A DNA stretch of 64,000 bases from positions 1 to 64,000 of the forward strand of contig DYNF01000004.1 in assembly GCA_020721205.1 (NCBI GenBank), written 5' to 3'. Below are positions 24,030 through 33,509 of this stretch, in pieces; the stretch's first letter is position 1; every line of letters begins with the position of its first letter. The translations under genes were made by a program, and so were the position numbers. This DNA comes from Prochloron sp. SulCav_FS08_3_32_3330 (GTDB lineage: Bacteria > Cyanobacteriota > Cyanobacteriia > Cyanobacteriales > DYNF01). The notes under the pieces are model-generated. The model ran no database searches, was not told the DNA's origin, and saw only the letters and a program-made list of their open reading frames with translations.

Positions 24030-25364
24030 TTATAATAATATCTCTACAATTATTTTAGAATAAGTTAAACTAGAAACTAATTGACTAAATTCAGGATTTA
24101 ATAATATTTTAACCTCCACTACCCTCGCATCCACATCCGCCGCCGGATCCGTATTTAAAACATCTTTTTTGCCAATTTGTTGCCCAATTTCAATTACTTT
24201 TCCCTCTATTTGTTGAGAAAAAGCCCCACTTTCACTGGTGATCAACGCCCTTTGTCCTAACTTCACTTGACTAATTTCACTTTCATAAACCTCGGCGATC
24301 GCTAACATTTGATCCGTTTGTCCTAACTCCACTATACCCGTACTTTGATCCACATTTTCCCCGGGATGAGTATGAATTTTTAAAACTTTACCCGATACAG
24401 AGGCTTTAATATAAGCCAATTCTAAATCTTCCTGAACTTGTTTTAACTCAGCAAGACTCTGATTTACTTCCGCTTGTGCCTTCTGTAAATCCACCGGACG
24501 AATTTCCTTAATTTTCTCTAAAATTGCCTTCGCTTCCAAAATTTGTTTTTCCAAAGTTAACTCAGTTTCCTCTGATTTCGCTTTAGCTTGGATAATTTCT
24601 TGATCAAGAGTGGTCAAAGTCTTTTCATAACTAGCTTGAGCCTCTTTCAATTTTTCCGTTGCCGTCTCTAAAGTTAAACGACGCTGATCTAATTCAGATT
24701 CGGAAATAACCCCATCTTGAGCTAATTTTTGATAACGATCAAACTCAGATTGAGCATTATTTAATTCAGCTTGTAAACGCTCTGTATTAGCTGATTTTTC
24801 CTGTGTTTCTCCTTCTAATTGTGCCTGTAAACGCTCAATTTCTGCTTTATTAGTAATAATTTTACCCATTAACTCAGCTTGTAAACGCTCAATCGTCGCT
24901 TGTTGAGCATTAATTTCTCCGATTTTAGCCCCGGCTTTGATAATTTCTAAATTTGCCTGAGCAACTTTAACTTTTTCCTGCGCTAAATCCACATCAGCTT
25001 TTTGACGAGGATAATTATCTAACAGACCAATCGTTTCATCTTTTTTGACCCATTCCCCTTCCTTCACAAATAATTCCATTAATTTTGAGCCACCCAAATT
25101 GGGAGGAGCGGCGAGTTTAATCACATCTCCTTGAGGCTCAAGTCTCCCTAAAGCACTGACAGATTTGATCATCTCTGCTTGGGAGACTACAGGCTGATCA
25201 TTTTTTTTACTCTGATTAAGTCTAAAAATATAAACGGCGGGGGCGATGATACAGAGTAAAGCAATTAAGCTTAATGGATACAGCCAAGGAGATCGCTCAG
25301 GGATCGTTTTTTCTTTCTTAATCGTGGACAATTCAGACATTGAAGTTTTGCTATCTTCATTCAT
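24030..25364 (-). CDS. devB: DevB-like membrane fusion protein (HlyD family)
   Basis: From the ATG at 25364 the protein is 444 residues; an in-frame TTG at 25400 is an alternative. It has one N-terminal membrane segment (LYPLSLIALLCIIAPAVYIF), a lipoyl-like half LGRLEPQGDVIKL, a long coiled coil (residues about 110-310, rich in 'AELQ' and 'IERLQAQL' heptads), and the second lipoyl/barrel region GKVLKIHTHPGENV. This is the periplasmic adaptor of a tripartite exporter with the permease downstream. It would bridge to a TolC-type outer-membrane channel. Confidence 0.87.
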   Translation of the reverse strand: MNEDSKTSMSELSTIKKEKTIPERSPWLYPLSLIALLCIIAPAVYIFRLNQSKKNDQPVVSQAEMIKSVSALGRLEPQGDVIKLAAPPNLGGSKLMELFVKEGEWVKKDETIGLLDNYPRQKADVDLAQEKVKVAQANLEIIKAGAKIGEINAQQATIERLQAELMGKIITNKAEIERLQAQLEGETQEKSANTERLQAELNNAQSEFDRYQKLAQDGVISESELDQRRLTLETATEKLKEAQASYEKTLTTLDQEIIQAKAKSEETELTLEKQILEAKAILEKIKEIRPVDLQKAQAEVNQSLAELKQVQEDLELAYIKASVSGKVLKIHTHPGENVDQSTGIVELGQTDQMLAIAEVYESEISQVKLGQRALITSESGAFSQQIEGKVIEIGQQIGKKDVLNTDPAADVDARVVEVKILLNPEFSQLVSSLTYSKIIVEILL

Positions 25365-26084
25365 AAATGAATTAATAGATCTATGGATAATAGTTAACAA
25401 GTTATCTTAAATAACGAGGAATATTAAATTTTACTTAAATATTACACCGATTAAAGCTAACTTTTGATAAAATTATAGGCAAAATATCTATTTTTTTTGT
25501 TTAGCTGTCTCAAAATTTTGTCTCACTTCGCAAAGTGTCACAAAAATTAATTTAATTTTGCCCTTTAAAGATTAATCTGGATCCCAACAAAAGCTTAAAA
25601 GAAAAAAATTGACTTTGTTAACTTTTTTTACAATTTTGCTGTAATTGCGATCCTGATCATAGTCAAAGATTAAAAAATTTAGTTATGATAGGAAAAAGAG
25701 ATTTTTTATAAAAGTCTTTTTTGTCAAAGTTTGCTCTCCATCACACAAAAACACCGTGAAAAATAGTATTAGTAGTCTATTTGTATTTATTAATTAAAAA
25801 CTGTCCAATTTTGATTAAATTATTAAGCTAAATTGGCGATTTTTATAAAAAATTAAACACAAATATTACGGCTAAATCAATTTAAAAATAACTCTTAAAA
25901 GAGTAATTTTAAACGAAATATTATTAAATATAAGAATAAATTACTCTAAAAAAGAGTTATTTAGTTTGTTGATTAACAAGAATAAAAAAGAGGCTTAAAT
26001 AAAAATTAAGTCTTTGAATAAATATCTGAAAACAACAAGCTTTTTCCCCCAGCAAAAGACATTAATTATCTCCCGGATCGTTAT
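25365..26084. other. Gene-free divergent region with a paired inverted repeat at 25886-25962
   Basis: The 720-bp AT-rich stretch between devB and the protease gene contains two self-complementary arms, AATAACTCTTAAAAGAGTAA at about 25887 and its inverted partner at 25938-25962, which can also pair with each other. It probably contains promoters for both divergent genes, but none is clear enough to place. No other gene or repeat is seen. Confidence 0.5.
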
Positions 26085-27401
26085 ATGAATCAGTCCTCTC
26101 CCAAATTCTCCTTTTTTCAGGGTCTTCTCTTTGGCGGTGCGATCGCTGCCTTAACCGCAAGTACATTAATTTCTCCCAGTTTGAGTCCTCGAGTCAATGC
26201 TGAATTAGAAAATAGCCCTAAAGCTTTAGTTGACGAAGTTTGGCAACTGGCAAATAAAGAATTTGTAGATCGAAATTTTAATCAAGTAGAATGGCTCAAG
26301 GTACGTCAAGACTTATTAAGTAAAGACTATGCTTCCTATGACGAGGCATACCGAGAAATTCGTAAAGCTTTAAGGTTATTAGGGGATCCTTATACTCGCT
26401 TTTTAGCACCTCAAGAATTTGAGGTTTTAACCAGTCAAACCTCTGGAGAACTTTCCGGGGTGGGTATTCGGATTGATTTTGATCAGCAAAAGCGTTATTT
26501 AATGGTGGTTGAACCGATTGAAAATTCTCCGGCTTGGGAGGCAGGAATTGAAAAAGGTGATCTAATCCTCAAGATTAATGGGAAAAATACCTCTTTAATG
26601 ACGGTAGAACAAGCTTCCGAGGAAATTCGAGGAGAAGTGGGTACAAATGTGGATTTACAAATATCTCGCCTTAGTGGGGAGGTGATTGATTTCACTTTAA
26701 CCCGTACTCAGATTGAACTTCCCTCGGTAAGTTATACTCTGAAAAGGGAGAATCAACTGAAAATTGGTTATATTAAGTTAGATGAATTTAGCTCCCATGC
26801 CGCCGAACAAATGAAAGATGCGATCGAAGACCTTTCTCTACAAAATCCATCAGCGTTTGTTTTAGATTTAAGGGGTAATCCGGGGGGGTTATTATTTGCC
26901 AGTGTGGATATTGCTCGGATGTGGATGGATAACGGGGAAATTGTCAGTACAGTGGATTCTCAACGGGGAGAACGTAGTTTTAGTGCCAATCGTACTGCTT
27001 TAACGGATCTGCCCTTAGTGGTATTAGTAGACGGCAATTCCGCTAGTGCCAGTGAAATTTTAGCCGGGGCATTAAAGGATAATAAAAGAGCGACCATCGT
27101 AGGCTCACAAACCTACGGAAAAGGCACAGTTCAATCTCTCCATACTTTATCCAATGGATCAGGTTTAGCGGTGACAATTTCTCGTTATTTTCCGCCTAGT
27201 GGCATTAATATTAATCATCATGGGATCACTCCTGATATTGCCCTTAATTTAAGTCAAGATGAGCAGTTAAATTTACAGGTTAATCCTTCTTTGGTTGCTA
27301 CTCAATCGGATCCTCAATATCTACGCGCGATCTCTTTCATTTATAATAGTCACATCGGACAAGCTAGTAATACAAATGTTCCTGTGAGTATTCGTCAGTA
27401 A
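26085..27401 (+). CDS. Carboxyl-terminal processing protease (S41, Ctp)
   Basis: The 438-residue enzyme has an N-terminal membrane/signal segment (residues 11-36), a PDZ domain (about 115-195, GVGIRI and GDLILKINGK) and the S41 protease domain with the catalytic Ser321 in NSASASEI and Lys346 in YGKGTVQ, 25 residues apart as in known Ctp enzymes. Cyanobacteria have three paralogues: CtpA trims the D1 protein C-terminus in the lumen, while CtpB and CtpC have other roles. The sequence looks closer to CtpB, but I cannot settle it by eye. Confidence 0.92.
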   Translation: MNQSSPKFSFFQGLLFGGAIAALTASTLISPSLSPRVNAELENSPKALVDEVWQLANKEFVDRNFNQVEWLKVRQDLLSKDYASYDEAYREIRKALRLLGDPYTRFLAPQEFEVLTSQTSGELSGVGIRIDFDQQKRYLMVVEPIENSPAWEAGIEKGDLILKINGKNTSLMTVEQASEEIRGEVGTNVDLQISRLSGEVIDFTLTRTQIELPSVSYTLKRENQLKIGYIKLDEFSSHAAEQMKDAIEDLSLQNPSAFVLDLRGNPGGLLFASVDIARMWMDNGEIVSTVDSQRGERSFSANRTALTDLPLVVLVDGNSASASEILAGALKDNKRATIVGSQTYGKGTVQSLHTLSNGSGLAVTISRYFPPSGININHHGITPDIALNLSQDEQLNLQVNPSLVATQSDPQYLRAISFIYNSHIGQASNTNVPVSIRQ

Positions 27402-27404
27402 TTG

Positions 27405-27468
27405 TTCGTTGTTGCACTTTAGTGCGATAGAATTGGTGCTAAAGCACAACAACGAGCCTTTTTTTTTA
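27405..27468 (+). terminator. Terminator after the Ctp gene, built from a GTTGTTG repeat
   Basis: CGTTGTTGCACTTTAGTGC faces GTGCTAAAGCACAACAACG, followed by CC and a run of nine T. The repeat family member appears to have been recruited as a terminator. Confidence 0.8.
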
Positions 27469-27589
27469 GCTTACTTTAAGATAAATTCTGATCTAAGAAA
27501 AAATCAAATTAAAGAATCATAATCAGATAAAAGCAATTTTTGTTAATAAATGCTATATTTGAACAAAAGTGTTGACAAAATCTTGAGTT

Positions 27590-28009
27590 ATGGAAAACGT
27601 GAAAAATCTGATTCAGCAACGAATAAAAGAAAAGGGATTAAGGATTACGCCTCAGCGTTATGCTGTCTATGCTAACCTTTTGGCACGTTGTGATCATCCC
27701 ACTGTAGAGCAAATTTTAATTGAAGTCAATCAAGATTTACCGATCGCCTCAAAAGCGAGTGTTTATAGTGCGTTAACGGTTTTGCGAGAAGTGGGTTTAG
27801 TCAGAGAAATTTTATTAGACGAAGGAATAACCCGTTATGATGGAAGGATTGATCCCCATCATCATTTTGTTTGTGTCAATTGTGGCTCAATTTTAGATTT
27901 AGAATGGGATAATTTTAAAGATTTACCTTTGCAAAATTTACCCACAGGGATCAAAGGTACAAGTTATGAAATAACCGTCAAAGGCACTTGTGATCAATGT
28001 GGATCATGA
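27590..28009 (+). CDS. Fur-family metalloregulator (PerR-like)
   Basis: The 139-residue protein has the Fur winged helix (GLRITPQRYAVYANLLA, SKASVYSALTVLREVGLV), the regulatory-site His cluster DPHHHFVCVNCG and the zinc-binding CVNC/CDQC pairs. It starts within 190 bp of the Ctp gene after that gene's terminator. The short hinge and the HHHF block suggest PerR (peroxide sensing) rather than Fur or Zur, but no metal-ligand set fully separates them by eye. It converges with the kinase gene; the two stops are only four bases apart. Confidence 0.87.
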   Translation: MENVKNLIQQRIKEKGLRITPQRYAVYANLLARCDHPTVEQILIEVNQDLPIASKASVYSALTVLREVGLVREILLDEGITRYDGRIDPHHHFVCVNCGSILDLEWDNFKDLPLQNLPTGIKGTSYEITVKGTCDQCGS

Positions 28010-28013
28010 TTAG

Positions 28014-29006
28014 TTATTTATGATTAAAGTCTGATTTGAGATCATAAATAATTTTAAAATTTGTGCCTTGTTCCGGGAGAGAATAAGTTTTAATAATTCC
28101 GCCAATTTTATTCAATTCCGTGCGAATAATATCCATGCCAAAACCTAAACCAGCAATTAAATCTTTTTGATTTTTAGTGGTTAAACCCGGATGATAAATC
28201 AATTCATAAATAGCTTTATTTGTTAATGTTTCTGCTTCTAAAGAAGTAATTAAACCTTGATTAATTGCCTTTTGTTTAACCTTTTTTAGATTAATTCCTG
28301 CCCCATCATCAGCAAACATAAAAGTAGTTTTATTCGGGCGATTAAGTGCCGTAATTAAAATTTTTCCGATCGGAGATTTCCCTTTTTTTTCCCTTTCTTT
28401 TGGCATTTCAATTCCATGAGCGATCGCATTATTAATTAAAGGAGGGAGTAGTTTGGAAACGAAATGTTTTAAAATAGATTGTTCAATCAAAACATGATTA
28501 TTTTTAACAACAACTTTAGCTTGTTTATGACATTCTTTAGCGATCCTTGTCACAGCAAAATCTAAAGGAAACATTTGTTTAATTTTTTCTAATTCGATCT
28601 TAGGATTAAGTAAATTAAACAAATAATTATTTAAAAAAATAAAAAACTTTTCTGTTTCTTCAATTAATTCATTTTCCCTGACTTGACTTAATTCAAAAGT
28701 AATTTGTAATTCTTCAACGATAAAAATTAAATGATCTAAAATTTCAAACAAAGCAAATTCAATTTCTTGAGTAATCAAAATTTTATTATTTCTTACTTCC
28801 TTAAAAAACACCTGTAAACGCAAAGAAATAGACTCAATAGATTGAATCCCTAACATTTCAGAATTAGCTCTAATCGTCGTTATATCCCTTAAAATTTGAG
28901 GTAAAACCTCAATCTTTTGATGTTTATGAAAATCAATTAAACAAATTTCTATTTTTTGGAGATGCTCTCTTGTATTTTCAATAAAATCCTGAATTTCAAT
29001 ATTCAT
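28014..29006 (-). CDS. CheA-like histidine kinase with degenerate HPt domain
   Basis: Residues about 1-125 resemble an HPt (P1) helical bundle, but the site of the usual 'HTIKGSA.MLG' reads TTIRANSEMLG, so Thr replaces the phosphorylated His. Residues about 160-325 form a GHKL ATPase core with the CheA-type N-box INNAIAHGIEMPKERE, DDGAGIN and GLGFGMDIIRTELNKIGG. There is no CheW-like regulatory domain and no receiver. At 330 residues it is about half the size of a CheA. It may have lost kinase output to itself and either phosphorylates another HPt protein or acts only as a binding partner. Confidence 0.75.
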   Translation of the reverse strand: MNIEIQDFIENTREHLQKIEICLIDFHKHQKIEVLPQILRDITTIRANSEMLGIQSIESISLRLQVFFKEVRNNKILITQEIEFALFEILDHLIFIVEELQITFELSQVRENELIEETEKFFIFLNNYLFNLLNPKIELEKIKQMFPLDFAVTRIAKECHKQAKVVVKNNHVLIEQSILKHFVSKLLPPLINNAIAHGIEMPKEREKKGKSPIGKILITALNRPNKTTFMFADDGAGINLKKVKQKAINQGLITSLEAETLTNKAIYELIYHPGLTTKNQKDLIAGLGFGMDIIRTELNKIGGIIKTYSLPEQGTNFKIIYDLKSDFNHK

Positions 29007-29060
29007 TTAGATCTTAAATGCTTCTATACAAAACCAATTTTTACTAAATATTTAGAGAAA

Positions 29061-29106
29061 TCCGATTTTTTCTACTAAAATAGAATAGAAAAAAATCGGA
29101 CTTTTT
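29061..29106. terminator. Hairpin downstream region upstream of the CheA-like gene
   Basis: TCCGATTTTTTCTA and TAGAAAAAAATCGGA form a strong stem followed by CTTTTT. It lies 55 bp before the minus-strand kinase gene, and no plus-strand gene ends here, so it may be a repeat-derived hairpin. Confidence 0.5.
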
Positions 29107-29615
29107 AGCTACGAATGCACCTAAATGTTATTTGTCATTTGTCATTTGTCTTTTATGACAAGACTAATCGCCTCTTTTTAAAATTATTTGATTTGCGATG
29201 ACTGATTTAGGATTGCTATATTTATTCATACAAGATGAAATCAATTAAGCAAAGTTATGCACTGCGACAGAGTAAATAGTAATTATTTGCGACATTAATA
29301 ACTTGAAAATCTGAATTTCTAAGATTCCAAGTTTACCTAATACAGTCACAACTTTCGGAAATTTAAACGAAACAAACAAAGAGATATTTTTGTAAGTTTT
29401 CAACGGTGTTAACTGTTTTGATTTATATAACTTCTACCACAATTCTAACATTGTATTTTCAAGATTAGTTAAAATATTCAAAAAAAATTAGGTGGGTATT
29501 TTTTAACAGTTTAAAACTTTGAAAATTAGTTTTTCTATCAAAATACCCACCTTACACATCTTTAGAATTGGTTTAGAATTGGAGTGCTGAAGCACAACAA
29601 CGAACAATTTACTGT
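29107..29615. repeat. Gene-free stretch with repeat ends and an inverted repeat at 29490-29552
   Basis: 29127-29222 holds heptamers (GTCATTT) followed by a TTTAGGATTGCTATA end of the 142-bp family. 29490-29552 is an inverted repeat, AGGTGGGTATTTT with AAAATACCCACCT. 29583-29607 has a GTGCTGAAGCAC hairpin of the GTTGTTG family right before the ahcY stop. The part 29223-29480 shows nothing recognisable. Confidence 0.65.
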
Positions 29616-30893
<1,278 letters not shown>

Positions 30894-30957
30894 TTAGGTT
30901 ACAATTTTACATAAGTTAACATTGTTGATTGTAACAGAATTATGGTCATTTCTTCCG

Positions 30958-33261
30958 TTAAGTTGAATTAGGAATCAAAATTCTAATTTTTTCAATAAAT
31001 TCTGTCGGGGAAATAGGCTTAGAAAAAAATTGATTAAAAGGATATTGTGCTAAAGCTTTTTTCGTTAAAATAGAATTAGCGATCGCAATTAAAATAAAAT
31101 GATATTTTTGATTAGATTTAATATATTTTAAATCAAAAGCTAGATCATGAAAATCCGTAATACTTTCATCTATAATAATCACAGAAGGTTCAAGTAATGT
31201 AATACTATCTAAGATAGTTGAACCATCCATTAACCAAATTACTTTATAATTAGCACTGGTTAACAATTCACAAATTAAAGTAGTATTTTCCTCATCATCA
31301 GAAATAATAACAATACTAGGTTGTTGACTAATCGGAAAAGAATTTTCTGCCGTAATGATCGCAGGATTTAATATTTCTTGATCCACTGTATTTCCCGTTA
31401 AAGTTTGAGGGATTCTAACCGTAAACATTGACCCTTTACCTACAGTAGATTCTACCTCAATAATACCTTGATGAAGTTCCACTAATTGTTTAACTAAAGC
31501 TAAACCTAAACCCGTGCCACTATGGGTACGAGTGCGAGTTTGTTCTAGTTGTTGAAACTTCGTAAATAATAAAGGAAGTTGATGATCAGAAATCCCAATA
31601 CCGTTATCTTCAATTTGAAAAATTACATATTGATTTTCTCGCCAAACTCTTAACATGACGATCCCTCCGGCGGGGGTAAATTTAATCCCATTATCTAATA
31701 GATGAAAAAGGATCTGTTGTAAACGATTTTGATCCGCATAAAATTGATCTAAATCAGGACTAACTTGAAAATCAAATTTTAATTGAAGATCATGTTGTTT
31801 TGCCTCATTTTGTAATTGATGAAAAATAAAAGCACACAGATGTTGAAGGGAAAAATATTGTAAATTTAACAAAGTTTTTCCCGCTTCCACTTGGGAAAAA
31901 TCTAAAAGATCATTAATTAAATTCATTAATTTCTGACCGTTATCATGAATTTTTTGTAAATATTCCTGTTGTTTTTCAACGGATAAATGGGCATTATTTT
32001 TATTAGTTGACCAATGGATTAATGTGCCAGATAAGCCGATTACACAGGTTAAAGGCGTTAAAAGTTCATGACTTATTGCTCCTAAAAATTGTTTTTTGGA
32101 TTGATTAGCAACTTCAGCCGCCATTAAAGCATATTTCAAGTCTTGATTATGTTGATTAATCTTTTTCTCCAATTCTTGTTTTTGAATTTCCAATTTTTTA
32201 TAGGATTGAGATTGAGTAATAGCAAGGGATAAATATTCAGCTATTTGAGTTAAATAATTAACTTCTGTTTGTTGCCAAATCCGAGGATTAAAACAATGAT
32301 GAGCAATCAAAAAACCCCATAAATTATGATCAACTAAAATCGGAACAACCATTTTCGCTTTAATCTTTAATTTCTGCATTAATTGTTTTAAACAAGGCGA
32401 GATTAAAGGGTCTTTTTCCCGATCTTCCACTAAATATTTAAAGCCTTCTAAATATTTTTGACGACAGGGATTTAATTGAGAGAAACAAGTTTCATCTTGA
32501 AAGTATAAAATAGAGGGGATTTCTTTATTTCTTAAGACTTCATAAGTAACTAGATCTACTTTTTCTACCACTGTTAACTCATCTAAAGCACAAGTGATCG
32601 GAAAATTAACTTGATAAATTAAAAGACGATCCACATCTAATAAATTTTGAACTTTTTGCAAAGTTTCTTCAATTATAATTAATTCATCTAAATTATTTTC
32701 GATTTGCTGTGCTACCTGTTCTAATATATTTTGTTTACGAATTTGTTGTTGAGTTAAAACGGCTATTTCTGGTTCTAAAAAATTAATTTTATCCTTTAGA
32801 TTCCCCGTAGAAGCTAATTCTAAAAAATTAAATAATTGACAGAAAAATTGACTTTGTAAATTTCTCACTGCTGGAGACGAACTTTCTTGTATTTTGGCAA
32901 TTTTTGCTTTTAATAAACCTTGATTTTCCAAAGACGAAATTAGACGATCTAATAACAATGCGATCGCCTCCGTATTAACTAAAATTGTCACTTGATAAAA
33001 TAAACCTTGATTAATTGCGACCCCCCCAAGCAAAACTTGAAATTCTGAAGTGCATAGGAGTAGAAAGCGATTTTTATTGCCATTGGTATCTACTTTAAAA
33101 TCTTCTTGTAAGATAGCAAGATAAGGTTTTAAGAGAGTTTCATCAAGCAAAACGATATTTTCCTCATCTTGATCCCTAAACTCTTGCCAAAAGTGACAAA
33201 GTTGTTGGAAAATTTGTTGAGACAAAGTGCGACGAATTGTACAACAATGGGAACTGAACAT
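30958..33261 (-). CDS. Hybrid sensor histidine kinase with GAF and terminal receiver-like domain
   Basis: Residues 1-150 form an unassigned sensory domain with a CTSEFQVLL strand. Residues about 175-355 are a GAF domain with the phytochrome-like tail KMVVPILVDHNLWGFLIAHH. It has Cys259-Phe and Cys290, but Leu replaces the usual His after Cys290, and the first motif reads ETCF. HisKA follows, with His398 in ISHELLTPL, then HATPase_c with DNGIKFTPAGG, DNGIGIS and GTGLGLALVKQL. The last 110 residues form a receiver with IISDDEENT, IIIDESITDF and FSKPIS. A membrane segment is absent, so it is cytosolic. Confidence 0.85.
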   Translation of the reverse strand: MFSSHCCTIRRTLSQQIFQQLCHFWQEFRDQDEENIVLLDETLLKPYLAILQEDFKVDTNGNKNRFLLLCTSEFQVLLGGVAINQGLFYQVTILVNTEAIALLLDRLISSLENQGLLKAKIAKIQESSSPAVRNLQSQFFCQLFNFLELASTGNLKDKINFLEPEIAVLTQQQIRKQNILEQVAQQIENNLDELIIIEETLQKVQNLLDVDRLLIYQVNFPITCALDELTVVEKVDLVTYEVLRNKEIPSILYFQDETCFSQLNPCRQKYLEGFKYLVEDREKDPLISPCLKQLMQKLKIKAKMVVPILVDHNLWGFLIAHHCFNPRIWQQTEVNYLTQIAEYLSLAITQSQSYKKLEIQKQELEKKINQHNQDLKYALMAAEVANQSKKQFLGAISHELLTPLTCVIGLSGTLIHWSTNKNNAHLSVEKQQEYLQKIHDNGQKLMNLINDLLDFSQVEAGKTLLNLQYFSLQHLCAFIFHQLQNEAKQHDLQLKFDFQVSPDLDQFYADQNRLQQILFHLLDNGIKFTPAGGIVMLRVWRENQYVIFQIEDNGIGISDHQLPLLFTKFQQLEQTRTRTHSGTGLGLALVKQLVELHQGIIEVESTVGKGSMFTVRIPQTLTGNTVDQEILNPAIITAENSFPISQQPSIVIISDDEENTTLICELLTSANYKVIWLMDGSTILDSITLLEPSVIIIDESITDFHDLAFDLKYIKSNQKYHFILIAIANSILTKKALAQYPFNQFFSKPISPTEFIEKIRILIPNST

Positions 33262-33509
33262 TTTTAAGGTTATCAGTGAACAGTGAACAGTAATTGGTGT
33301 ATACTTAAGAATTAATCTTTCCTAGCCAAGAACACACCAGTGACCTAAAACTAATTCTAATCCTAAGATTACTTGTTTTTTTCTTATTTGTTAGAGAATC
33401 TAATTATTTTTAAAGAAATAGAAAAAAATTATTAAATTTACTCAGTAGTTGTTAATGATCCATTGTCCATTATAAATGATCCATTGTCCATTATGAAAGA
33501 GGAATATTA

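Noticed and set aside
33262-33509. Cobalamin riboswitch upstream of cobN
   Set aside because: No B12-box-like GCCACTG core or multi-stem leader is visible in the 248-bp spacer.
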